Source: a virus. From it: a DNA stretch of 34,481 nucleotides. The stretch covers positions 1 to 34,481 of the IMG/VR virus record IMGVR_UViG_3300046028_007990. One strand, given 5' to 3'. A program made the translations under genes and the position numbers. How positions within the stretch are numbered: the stretch's first letter is position 1; each line of letters opens with the position of its first letter. This document shows positions 8,191-16,900 of this stretch, one piece after another. The notes beneath the pieces are model-generated. The model was not told where the DNA came from. It saw only the letters and a program-made list of their open reading frames with translations, and ran no database searches.

Positions 8191-8218
8191 AAGCCCCGAG
8201 AAATCGGGGCTTTTTTTT
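8191..8218 (+). terminator. Rho-independent terminator after major capsid gene
   Basis: A perfect 9-bp stem (AAGCCCCGA with TCGGGGCTT) closes a GAAA tetraloop, and the T run continues without a break to 8218. It has the same GAAA-loop architecture as the terminator at 4973, so the scaffold and capsid genes are bracketed by matching terminators. Confidence 0.93.
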
Positions 8219-8248
8219 GTTCTTTCTGTACTAGTATAGGTCTATATA

Positions 8249-8258
8249 ATATGTATAG
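8249..8258 (+). promoter_or_regulatory. ATATGTATAG, variant of the recurrent motif
   Basis: Differs by one base from ATATTTATAG at 31180 and by two from the exact 10-mer. It lies 24 nt before the ATG at 8283 and directly after a strong terminator, where a new promoter is expected. Confidence 0.35.
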
Positions 8259-8282
8259 TAAATAACAATTAATTAGTTACAA

Positions 8283-9197
8283 ATGAAAGAAACCCCAAGT
8301 CAGTTACCTTTACAGAGTTATGTAATGAACTTCCCATTCTCTTTGTCTACTTCAGATCCAAATAACATTTGGATGCAAGAATTAACAGACGAAGAATTAG
8401 CTATTAACCGTCCTAAAGCTTACAAACAATTTATGGATTTGTATAACTTTGTTGCAGGCGGTTCTTTAACGTATTTACTACCATCAGAAGGCAACTTCCA
8501 GGATCAGGTGTACGTTGCTAATTTAGGTATTTATTTACCACATATTAAGGATGAAAACCACATTATCTTATCGAACTTTACCTCGGATCCTCGCAAAGGC
8601 GAAGAACAAGTAGGTGAAAAATTCTTTAATCAAATGGGTTATAAAACAGCAATCTCTCCATACAAATGGGAAGGTGAAGCTGATTTAAAATATCTTTATG
8701 ATAACGTTTATATTGGTGGATACGGTATCCGTTCAAACATTAAAACATATGAATGGATGGAAGAAAATTACGGTATGGATATTCTTAAAGTAGCTATGGT
8801 TGATGAATATTTGTATCATTTAGATTGTTCTATATTTGCATTAAACCAAGATCAAACATTAATTTGTACGGAATTGTATGATGAAGATGAAATTAAGATG
8901 TTAGAAAAACATACGGAAATTATTGATATTGATGTTGATGATGCTTTAGGTGGATTAACAAATTCTGTAAGAATGGGTAACATGATTTTATGTGCTTCAA
9001 ACATTTCAGAAATGAAAAAATCACATGAATACTATGCTGGTGAAAAACATAAATTAGAAACATTAGAAAAGATTTGTGGTGATGCTGGAATGGAACCTGT
9101 TATTTTTAATCTATCAGAATTTATGAAATCAGGTGCTATGTTATCTTGTATGATGATGCATTTGAATAGAGTTGACCATTATAAAACTTTACTATAA
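8283..9197 (+). CDS. DDAH / amidinotransferase-fold guanidine hydrolase
   Basis: A 304-residue protein with the signature blocks of the guanidine-group-modifying superfamily (dimethylarginine dimethylaminohydrolase, arginine deiminase, amidinotransferases). Visible blocks are VANLGIYLP with Asn80, a D-P-R-K-G-E-E segment at 102-108, WEGEAD (129-133; usually EGGGD), GGYGIRSN (145-152), YHLDCSIFAL with His179 and Asp181, and the C-terminal KSGAMLSCMMMHLN with the likely nucleophile Cys289. Such enzymes attack the guanidine carbon of arginine or its methylated forms, usually giving citrulline. The substrate here is not predictable; DDAH-like is the best guess from length and the C-terminal Cys context. 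The stop overlaps the next start (TAATG), so it is probably translated together with the decarboxylase-family gene. It is an unusual cargo for a structural region and likely an auxiliary metabolic gene. Confidence 0.78.
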   Translation: MKETPSQLPLQSYVMNFPFSLSTSDPNNIWMQELTDEELAINRPKAYKQFMDLYNFVAGGSLTYLLPSEGNFQDQVYVANLGIYLPHIKDENHIILSNFTSDPRKGEEQVGEKFFNQMGYKTAISPYKWEGEADLKYLYDNVYIGGYGIRSNIKTYEWMEENYGMDILKVAMVDEYLYHLDCSIFALNQDQTLICTELYDEDEIKMLEKHTEIIDIDVDDALGGLTNSVRMGNMILCASNISEMKKSHEYYAGEKHKLETLEKICGDAGMEPVIFNLSEFMKSGAMLSCMMMHLNRVDHYKTLL

Positions 9198-9946
9198 TGG
9201 CTCAAACTTTAACAGAATGGCTAAATGGAGAAGTTAAACAACTTCAAAAAATGCCTGTTGGGGAATTATCTAATACATTTTTCTTTAGAGACCCAATCCG
9301 CCCAAACCATATTGATCATGAACATTTCTATTCACCAGCTGATGGAACTATTTTATACCAAAAATTCATTAAGGATCCTAAAGAACCTGTAGTTGAAATT
9401 AAGGGTATGAATTATACTCTTCAGGATGTAGTTGGCGATGAGGACTATAATAAACCGTCGTTAGTTATCGGTATATTTATGTCATTTTACGACGTTCACA
9501 TCAACCGCATACCCTATGGAGGTGTGTTAACATATAAACCACTAGACGCTATACAATCGACTAATAAACCGATGTTAGCAGTGGAAAAAGATATCCTAAA
9601 TAAAGTTATTAATCCTAATAATATGGATTATCTTAAGTATAATGAACGTATGTGGAATAAAGTTTATTCTCCATCATTAGATTATACTTATTATCTGATA
9701 CAGATAGCTGATGAGGATGTAAACGTAATTGCTCCTTTCACAAATTCACAATATGATATATTTGCTCAAAATGAGAGATTTTCTTTAATTAGATGGGGGT
9801 CACAAGTCGATTTAGTACTTCCATTGGATGAACGATTCGATTTTGACCTTGTTTTAGATGACCATATGCATGTTAATGCTGGTTTAGACAAGTTAGTTAA
9901 AATTAATTTTAAAAATTATGAATCAACCAAATCACCACGAAGATGA
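9197..9946 (+). CDS. psd: Phosphatidylserine decarboxylase-family protein
   Basis: A 249-residue pyruvoyl-type decarboxylase family member. Visible blocks are HFYSPADGTI (43-52), MSFYDVHINRIPYGG (95-109) with likely catalytic His101, and ERFSLIRWGSQVDLVLP (193-209). In true Psd enzymes the last block contains LGST, where self-cleavage before Ser creates the pyruvoyl group. Here it is WGSQ, so the Gly201-Ser202 pair is kept but its surroundings differ. No membrane segment is evident. The start overlaps the upstream stop by one base, and the last 29 bp overlap phoH. It may make phosphatidylethanolamine, or may decarboxylate a small molecule, as the Psd-related tryptophan decarboxylase of psilocybin synthesis does. 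The pairing with a guanidine hydrolase makes a small-molecule substrate worth considering. Confidence 0.78.
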   Translation: MAQTLTEWLNGEVKQLQKMPVGELSNTFFFRDPIRPNHIDHEHFYSPADGTILYQKFIKDPKEPVVEIKGMNYTLQDVVGDEDYNKPSLVIGIFMSFYDVHINRIPYGGVLTYKPLDAIQSTNKPMLAVEKDILNKVINPNNMDYLKYNERMWNKVYSPSLDYTYYLIQIADEDVNVIAPFTNSQYDIFAQNERFSLIRWGSQVDLVLPLDERFDFDLVLDDHMHVNAGLDKLVKINFKNYESTKSPRR

Positions 9947-10655
9947 TATCTTCAAAGAAAAAAGAAAACCTAAAAATCCGATTAAATTTAAAATTCAATT
10001 AAACGAAGAGCAAAAACAAGCCAAAGCAAAAATATTAGATAGTACAATTACCCTACTAGCAGGTTCTGCTGGTAGCGGTAAAACGCTATTAGCTTGTCAA
10101 ATTGGTCTAGAAAAATTGTTTATGAGAGATGTTGATAAAGTGATTATCACTAGACCAACAGTATCTAAAGAAGAAATTGGATTCCTACCAGGTGATTTAC
10201 GTGAAAAAATGGATCCTTGGGTTCAACCAATTTATCAAAACATGTATTTACTTTATGATAAAGAAAAAGTAGAAAAATACATAAACGATGGTTTTATAGA
10301 AATTGTACCTGTTTCATTTATGAGAGGTAGAACATTTGTAAACTCTGTAGTAATTGTAGATGAAGCTCAAAACGTTACTCACGAACAAATGGAAATGATC
10401 GTTACCCGTATTGGTAAAGGATCAAAAATGATCATTTGTGGAGACGATAACCAGGTAGATTTAAAACAAAAACGCGATTCTGGATTTAAATTCTTATATT
10501 CAGCTTCTAAAAAAGTTAAAAACTTAGAGGCAATATCTTTAAAACAAAATCATAGAGATCCTATTGTAGAAGATTTAATTAATCTATATAATGATGCATA
10601 TGAGCAAGGTTTAAGTTTAGGAAATTCGGGTACTACAGGAAGTTCTAAAAGATAG
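9918..10655 (+). CDS. phoH: PhoH-like ATPase
   Basis: A 245-residue P-loop NTPase common in T4-like and many marine phages; the function in phages is unresolved (RNA metabolism or phosphate-stress links have been suggested). Walker A is GSAGSGKT at residues 49-56 and Walker B is VVIVDEAQ at 144-151. Further PhoH blocks are TRPTVSKEEIGFLPGDLREK, MRGRTF, and CGDDNQVDL. Length is as expected for the short PhoH form. The chosen ATG overlaps the preceding gene by 29 bp, and the residues before the Walker A region are a charged tail, so a somewhat later start is not excluded but no better one is visible. The Ser/Gly/Thr-rich C-terminus looks disordered. Confidence 0.95.
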   Translation: MNQPNHHEDDIFKEKRKPKNPIKFKIQLNEEQKQAKAKILDSTITLLAGSAGSGKTLLACQIGLEKLFMRDVDKVIITRPTVSKEEIGFLPGDLREKMDPWVQPIYQNMYLLYDKEKVEKYINDGFIEIVPVSFMRGRTFVNSVVIVDEAQNVTHEQMEMIVTRIGKGSKMIICGDDNQVDLKQKRDSGFKFLYSASKKVKNLEAISLKQNHRDPIVEDLINLYNDAYEQGLSLGNSGTTGSSKR

Positions 10656-10675
10656 GAATGAAACATAGCTTTTCA

Positions 10676-10685
10676 ATATTTATAA
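10676..10685 (+). promoter_or_regulatory. ATATTTATAA motif, putative late promoter
   Basis: An exact copy, in the 39-nt gap after phoH, ending 9 nt before the ATG at 10695. This is the start of the neck-gene run. Confidence 0.5.
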
Positions 10686-10694
10686 TTAAAAAGC

Positions 10695-11129
10695 ATGGCA
10701 ACTTTCACTTCCCAAATATTTGAGATTTTAACATTAAACGGAGACAATGTAGGATCTTCTGTTACTCAAACAATTAATAATATTAATTACGTAGATAATA
10801 GAATCCTTAGCGTCCCAACTGGTTCAGTTACAACATTATTTTCAATGGATTCAGTACCAGGTGCTGGAACATTTGTAACTAGTAGTATTCAATATGTTAG
10901 AATAACTAATAATTCAACTGTTACACCAATTAAATTAATTGTATCGTCTTCAACAGAAGCTATGAGTTATTTAATTGCTACTGGTAGTTCATATATGATA
11001 TCTACAAGTAAAATGACAGGAAGTGTAAGTGTTAATACTAGTAGCTTTAATTTTAGTGATATTCAATCAGTTAAAGTTCAACCATCAAGTAGTGCTGCGA
11101 GTATAGAATATTACATTGTAACAACCTAA
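10695..11129 (+). CDS. Hypothetical beta-rich virion protein
   Basis: A 144-residue protein rich in Ser, Thr, Val and Ile (MATFTSQIFEILTLNGDNVG...), with alternating hydrophobic/polar residues that suggest a beta-sandwich. No signal peptide, membrane helix or catalytic motif is seen. It sits alone behind a promoter-like motif and 9 nt before the gp13-like gene, so a virion component (decoration, neck or fibre-linked protein) is likely. I do not recognise the family. Confidence 0.65.
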   Translation: MATFTSQIFEILTLNGDNVGSSVTQTINNINYVDNRILSVPTGSVTTLFSMDSVPGAGTFVTSSIQYVRITNNSTVTPIKLIVSSSTEAMSYLIATGSSYMISTSKMTGSVSVNTSSFNFSDIQSVKVQPSSSAASIEYYIVTT

Positions 11130-11138
11130 TAAAAAATT

Positions 11139-12365
11139 ATGGCAAACATTCCAATTTGGCCTGGTTCATCTTCATTTGCGCAAGTATCAGCATCTTATTA
11201 TGCTACACCTAGCACATGGCCACCTCCAACCCCTTTTGGGTTTTATGATAGTGATTCACAATTTCAATCAGATGCTAATAAAGTAGCTAACTTTTGTGCG
11301 TTGCGTTTAGGATATCCTATTGAAAACGTAGAATTACAAGATATTAACTTTTGGGCTGGATTTGAAGAAGCTGTAACAATATATGGAAACGAATTATATG
11401 CTTTTCAAACTAGAGATAACTATTTAACTTTAGAAGGAGCTCCAACATCTGTTGATGTTAATGATGATATTATTACTCCTTCAATGGCTAATATTGTTAG
11501 ATTGTCTCAACAATATGGTGAAGAAGCAGGTGCAGGTGGTAACATAAACTGGCTAAAAGGCAGATTACCTTTAATTCCAGGACAACAACGTTATGATTTA
11601 TCAAAATGGGCTGAAGATGAAGGAATTGTAGGTGGAATTGAAATTAAAAATGTATATTATCAAGCACCTCCAGCAATCAATCAATTATATTCTCCTGCTT
11701 TATTAGCAGGACAAGGTGGTTTAGGAGGTGTTCCTGCTGCTGGTTTATATGGATTTGGATATGGTTCTGCTACTTATTTAATGATGCCTACAAGTTTTAC
11801 TATGCAAAACATGCAGGCCATTGAAATGATGAACCAAGTAACACTTTCAAATTATACATTTAATATTGTAAATAATATTATTTCTGTATTCCCTGTACCA
11901 GGTACTGGTGCTTTTGGAGAAGATGGATTTGAAGGTGGATTAGATTATGGAATTTATTTAGTATTTGATTTTATTAAAATTCAAGATAGACTAGACTCAG
12001 CGTTTGGAGATGGTACTAATAAAATTTCAAATACATCAAATGTACCTTATGTAAATCCAACATATTCTAAAATTAATTCAATTGGTAGAAGTTGGATCTT
12101 TGAATATACTTTAGCTAGAGCTAAAGATGCTTTAGGATTAGTAAGAAACAAATATTCAACAATCCCAATTCCAGGATCAGAAGTAACATTAAATGGAGAT
12201 AATTTAGTTTCATCTGCTGCTACAGAAAGAGAAGCATTAATTGTAAGATTAAGAGAATATTTTGATCAAACATCACGTCAAGCATTACTTGAAAGAAGAC
12301 AAGCAGAATCTGTAGCTAGAGTTGCTGAAATTAATAACGTACCAATGACAATCTTTATAGGATAA
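11139..12365 (+). CDS. 13: Neck protein, probably T4 gp13-like
   Basis: A 408-residue protein. The segment TPFGFYDSDSQFQSDANKVA (about 31-50), followed by LRLGYPIENVELQDINFWAGFEEAVTIYGNEL, is a signature I associate with neck proteins of marine T4-like phages. In T4, gp13 and gp14 complete the head and form the connector to the tail. Immediate linkage to gp14-like and gp15-like genes supports gp13. It is longer than T4 gp13 (309). The region at about 180-215 is Gly/Ala/Tyr-rich and may be an insertion. The next gene begins one base after the stop codon. The family signature is fairly firm; the gp13 name rests partly on gene order. Confidence 0.7.
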   Translation: MANIPIWPGSSSFAQVSASYYATPSTWPPPTPFGFYDSDSQFQSDANKVANFCALRLGYPIENVELQDINFWAGFEEAVTIYGNELYAFQTRDNYLTLEGAPTSVDVNDDIITPSMANIVRLSQQYGEEAGAGGNINWLKGRLPLIPGQQRYDLSKWAEDEGIVGGIEIKNVYYQAPPAINQLYSPALLAGQGGLGGVPAAGLYGFGYGSATYLMMPTSFTMQNMQAIEMMNQVTLSNYTFNIVNNIISVFPVPGTGAFGEDGFEGGLDYGIYLVFDFIKIQDRLDSAFGDGTNKISNTSNVPYVNPTYSKINSIGRSWIFEYTLARAKDALGLVRNKYSTIPIPGSEVTLNGDNLVSSAATEREALIVRLREYFDQTSRQALLERRQAESVARVAEINNVPMTIFIG

Positions 12366-12366
12366 T

Positions 12367-12957
12367 ATGGCATTATACGGTGAGGCAAGAGATATAAGTA
12401 TGTTCCGAAAAGTCAACCGAGAGTTGATGGGGAATATTATATCTCAAGAAGTAATATTTTACAAATATAATGTAGCTAATACAACAGTTAACATGTATGG
12501 GGAAGCATCAGAAGGAAGAACATTTTCTGATCCTGTTATATTATTTGCTTTAGTAGAGTTAGGATCTCCTGAATCTCCTACAAGTGATTTAGGTGTTGAT
12601 TTTACTTGGCCTATAACTTTTAGATTTTTAAAGGATGATTTATTAAGTCCTACTTTAGATTACAATATTAGTATGAGTTTTGGTTCTAACCTAAACCCAC
12701 TTCCAGGAAATTATGGAGCTAATCTTCAACCAGCAGTAGGTGATGTTATTCATTATCAAAATGGATATTGGGAAATAGATAATACTTATGATACCCAATA
12801 TTTTACAGGTAAAAATCCTTCATATCCTAATAATGATGCTGATGGAGATAATCCATTAAACCCAGGTTTAGATAAATTTGGTTATAGTGTAGAAGTAAGA
12901 TGTGATTGTCATTATGTACCATCGGATCGTGTTAATATCATATTATCAAGAATGTAA
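12367..12957 (+). CDS. 14: Neck protein, probably T4 gp14-like
   Basis: A 196-residue protein with EVIFYKYNVANTTVNMYGEA near residues 28-47, a pattern resembling gp14 neck proteins of marine T4-like phages, then a beta-rich body and a C-terminal block in which RCDCHYVPSDR ends the chain. T4 gp14 is 256 residues. It lies between gp13-like and gp15-like genes with almost no spacing; its stop overlaps the next start as TAATG, implying coupled translation. The role is head completion, forming with gp13 the neck to which tail and whiskers attach. The call depends on a limited motif plus strong gene order. Confidence 0.62.
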   Translation: MALYGEARDISMFRKVNRELMGNIISQEVIFYKYNVANTTVNMYGEASEGRTFSDPVILFALVELGSPESPTSDLGVDFTWPITFRFLKDDLLSPTLDYNISMSFGSNLNPLPGNYGANLQPAVGDVIHYQNGYWEIDNTYDTQYFTGKNPSYPNNDADGDNPLNPGLDKFGYSVEVRCDCHYVPSDRVNIILSRM

Positions 12958-13913
12958 TGGCTAAAACTAGATTAAATAAACCAACTCCAAAAACACAAAG
13001 AGAAATTAGTGTTGAGCAACATAAATCAACTTATGTTCCTGCTGGTAATCCTAATTATGATGATCCTAATGTTAAACCTATTAGTAGAGCATTACAAACT
13101 TCATTTAAAGGAGATAATGTAAAACCATTTAGTATTGGTATCCAAGATATTGATGAAGCTGTATTTTATTATTTTGAAAATGTAATACAACCTTCAGTTA
13201 CACAAAATGGTCAGCGTTTACCTGTTCCTGTAATTTATGGTTCTCCTGAAAAATGGAAATCATATCAAAAGGATGGTTATTATAGAGACCAAAATGGTAA
13301 AATTATGGCTCCTTTAATCATGTTTAAACGTGATTCATTAGAAAAAAACAGAAGTATAGGTAATAAATTAGATGCTAATAACCCTCATAATTACAGTGTT
13401 TCTACTAAAAAATATGATCCAAGAAATTCATACGATAATTTTAAAGTATTAAATAATAGAACTCCTGAAAGACAATTCTATGCAACTGTAATTCCGGATT
13501 ATATTACTATTACTTATACATGTATTGCTTTTACATATTATGTAGAACAATTAAATAAAATAGTAGAAGCAATTGAATATGCTTCAGATGCTTATTGGGG
13601 TGATCCTCAACGATACAAATTTAAAGCAATGATTGATTCATTTGGGTTCCAAACTGAATTAGTTAATAACGATGAACGTATTGTAAGAAGTACTTTTAAT
13701 ATAAAATTAAATGGATATATCGTTCCAGAAATTTTACAAAAAGATATAAATTCATTAAAAAAATATACAGACATTACAAAGGTACTTTTTTCAATCGAAG
13801 CTTCTTCAGTCGATGCCCTATATACAGGTCAAGATAATGGGGATGGAACTATTACAGAAAAAGAAACATTAAAATCTTTAGAAAATCAAAAAAGAACCGG
13901 ATTGATACCTTAG
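12957..13913 (+). CDS. 15: Tail terminator / proximal sheath stabilizer, T4 gp15-like
   Basis: A 318-residue protein. In T4, gp15 forms the hexameric ring that caps the tail tube and sheath and docks to the neck. The order of blocks follows gp15: LPVPVIYGSPEKW (about 82-94), APLIMFKR, then TVIPDYITITYTCIAFTYYV and EQLNKIVEAIEYASDAYWGD (about 178-217), then a late strand pair ending KLNGYIVPE. The N-terminal 50 residues are polar and extended; the C-terminal 40 are also likely flexible. The start codon overlaps the gp14-like stop. A 39-nt gap with a promoter-like motif separates it from the giant fibre gene. Confidence 0.78.
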   Translation: MAKTRLNKPTPKTQREISVEQHKSTYVPAGNPNYDDPNVKPISRALQTSFKGDNVKPFSIGIQDIDEAVFYYFENVIQPSVTQNGQRLPVPVIYGSPEKWKSYQKDGYYRDQNGKIMAPLIMFKRDSLEKNRSIGNKLDANNPHNYSVSTKKYDPRNSYDNFKVLNNRTPERQFYATVIPDYITITYTCIAFTYYVEQLNKIVEAIEYASDAYWGDPQRYKFKAMIDSFGFQTELVNNDERIVRSTFNIKLNGYIVPEILQKDINSLKKYTDITKVLFSIEASSVDALYTGQDNGDGTITEKETLKSLENQKRTGLIP

Positions 13914-13919
13914 TTTGTC

Positions 13920-13929
13920 ATATTTATAA
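13920..13929 (+). promoter_or_regulatory. ATATTTATAA motif, putative late promoter
   Basis: An exact copy, 6 nt after the gp15-like stop and 23 nt before the ATG of the giant fibre. This is the longest spacing among the seven closest matches. Confidence 0.5.
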
Positions 13930-13952
13930 TGGATAAAACCTAAAAATAAATA

Positions 13953-16900
13953 ATGGCCATAGTTAGATTCCTTGACCAAGTTCCTGTTGGTGTATATAAT
14001 GTAGACCCCAATAATGGAAGTGGTACTATTGATATATATCAAAATGGTACGCTAGTAAGTTCTAGTGTACCCTACATTAACTTTAGTGGTTCAGTTCAAC
14101 TATCATCTTTTGATACAACTGGTGTTACTGTATTTGTAACCAGTTCAGCAACCTCAGGATTTCCATTCTCAGGTTCAGCTGTAATTACTGGATCTTTAGT
14201 AATTTCAGGATCAAATCCTTTCTTTGTAGTAGGATTACCTGAATTAAATACAAATTATGTTGTAACTTATAACCCAATAAGTGGCCAATTTGGATATGTA
14301 AATACAACTTCAGGAACAAGTGGTGTTTCTGGAACTTCAGGTACAGCAGGTATATCAGGTACTTCAGGTACAAGTGGTACCTCAGGACAAAATGGCACAT
14401 CAGGCACTTCAGGTATTAATGGCACTTCAGGTATATCAGGAACTTCAGGCGAAAACGGAACATCAGGCACTTCAGGTACAACAGGTAATGATGGTACATC
14501 AGGTATAAATGGCACATCAGGAACTTCAGGCGAATCAGGAACTTCAGGTACAACTGGTTCAAATGGCACTTCAGGAATAAATGGCACATCAGGCGAATCA
14601 GGTACAACTGGTTCAAATGGCACTTCAGGAAATAACGGCACATCAGGAACTTCAGGTGAAAGCGGAACTTCTGGTACAACTGGTTCTAATGGAACTTCAG
14701 GTGAAAACGGAACATCAGGTACAAGTGGAATAAGCGGTACTTCAGGAACTACAGGTTCAAACGGAACGAATGGTGAAAATGGTACTTCAGGTACTAGTGG
14801 AATAAGCGGTACTTCAGGTATAACAGGTACTAACGGTACTTCAGGCGAAAACGGAACATCAGGTACTTCAGGAATTTCAGGAACTTCAGGTTCTAATGGT
14901 TCAAACGGTACATCAGGTATTAATGGTACATCAGGCGAATCAGGTACAACTGGTTCAAATGGCACTTCAGGTGCTAATGGTACATCAGGTACTTCAGGTG
15001 AATCAGGTACTTCAGGCATAACAGGAACATCAGGCACTTCAGGAGTAAACGGTACATCAGGTACATCAGGTATTAATGGCACTTCAGGTACAAGTGGAGA
15101 AAATGGTACATCCGGTACTTCAGGTACAACTGGAACATCTGGTTCTTCAGGAACTAACGGTACTTCAGGAATATCTGGTTCAAGTGGTACATCAGGTACA
15201 TCCGGTATTAATGGCACTTCAGGTGCTACAGGTACTTCAGGTACTTCAGGTGCTGATGGTACTTCTGGTACTTCAGGAATTAATGGCACATCAGGAACTT
15301 CAGGCGAAAATGGTACCTCAGGAACCTCAGGCGAAAGCGGTACTTCAGGAACTACAGGTTCAAACGGTACATCAGGTATATCAGGAACTTCAGGAACTGC
15401 TGGTTCAAATGGAACTTCAGGTGAAAACGGTACGTCAGGTACGTCAGGTATATCAGGTACTTCAGGTTTAACAGGAACTTCAGGAACATCTGGAGAAAAT
15501 GGAACATCAGGTACAACAGGTACTAATGGTACTTCAGGTTTAACAGGTACATCAGGTACAAGTGGCGAAAGTAGTACAAGCGGTACATCAGGTACAAGTG
15601 GAACATCAGGTACAACTGGTTCTAATGGCACTTCAGGTGAAAATGGTACATCAGGTACTTCAGGTGAAAATGGAACATCAGGTACATCAGGTATTTCAGG
15701 TACATCAGGAACTTCAGGTTTAAACGGTACTTCAGGCGAAAACGGTACATCAGGCACTTCAGGCGAAAGTGGTACTTCAGGTACAACAGGTTCAAATGGC
15801 ACTTCTGGTGAAAATAGTACATCAGGTACATCAGGCATTTCTGGCACATCCGGAACCACAGGTTCAAATGGCACTTCAGGCGAAAATGGTTTAAGTGGCA
15901 CATCAGGTATATCAGGAACTTCTGGTACAACTGGTTCAAACGGTACATCAGGCGAAAACGGCACATCAGGAATTTCAGGCGAATCAGGTACTTCAGGTAC
16001 AACAGGTTCTAATGGCACTTCAGGTGAAAATGGTACTTCAGGTGAAAGTGGTACATCAGGAACTACAGGTTCTAACGGAACAAGTGGTGAAAATGGTACA
16101 TCAGGTACTTCAGGAATTTCAGGTACATCAGGAACTACAGGTTCACATGGAACAAGTGGCGAAAATGGCACTTCTGGCATATCAGGCGAATCAGGCACTT
16201 CAGGAACTACAGGTTCTAATGGTACTTCAGGAGAAAACGGAATATCAGGTACAAGTGGAATAAGCGGAACTTCAGGCACAACTGGTTCTAATGGCACATC
16301 AGGAGAAAATGGCACTTCAGGTACATCAGGTGTAAGCGGTACTTCAGGTTCAACTGGTTCTAACGGAACTTCAGGCGAAAATGGTACAAGTGGTACATCA
16401 GGCGAAAGCGGTACTTCAGGTTCAAATGGTACCTCAGGTATAAATGGTACTTCAGGTACATCAGGTGAATCTGGTACTTCAGGCGAAAGTGGTTCAACTG
16501 GTACATCAGGTACTTCAGGCGAATCAGGTTCAAATGGTTCTTCAGGAACTTCAGGTAAAAGTGGTTCAAATGGCACTTCTGGCACATCAGGCGAATCAGG
16601 TTCAACAGGTACTTCAGGTACAAGTGGTGAAAATGGTTCAACAGGTACATCAGGAATTTCAGGTGAAAGTGGTTCAACAGGAACAAGTGGTACCTCAGGC
16701 GAAAGCGGTACTTTAGGTACATCAGGCGAATCAGGAACTTCAGGTTCTAATGGTTCTTCAGGCACTTCAGGAATAAATGGCACATCAGGTACATCAGGCG
16801 AAAGTGGTACTTCTGGTACAACAGGTTCAAATGGTACTTCAGGTGAAAATGGTACTTCAGGAACTTCAGGCGAATCAGGTACTTCTGGTACAACAGGCTC

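Noticed and set aside
13929-13943. A five-codon minigene (M-D-K-T-stop) overlapping the motif at 13920
   Set aside because: Such short frames are expected by chance in AT-rich gaps; nothing supports its expression.
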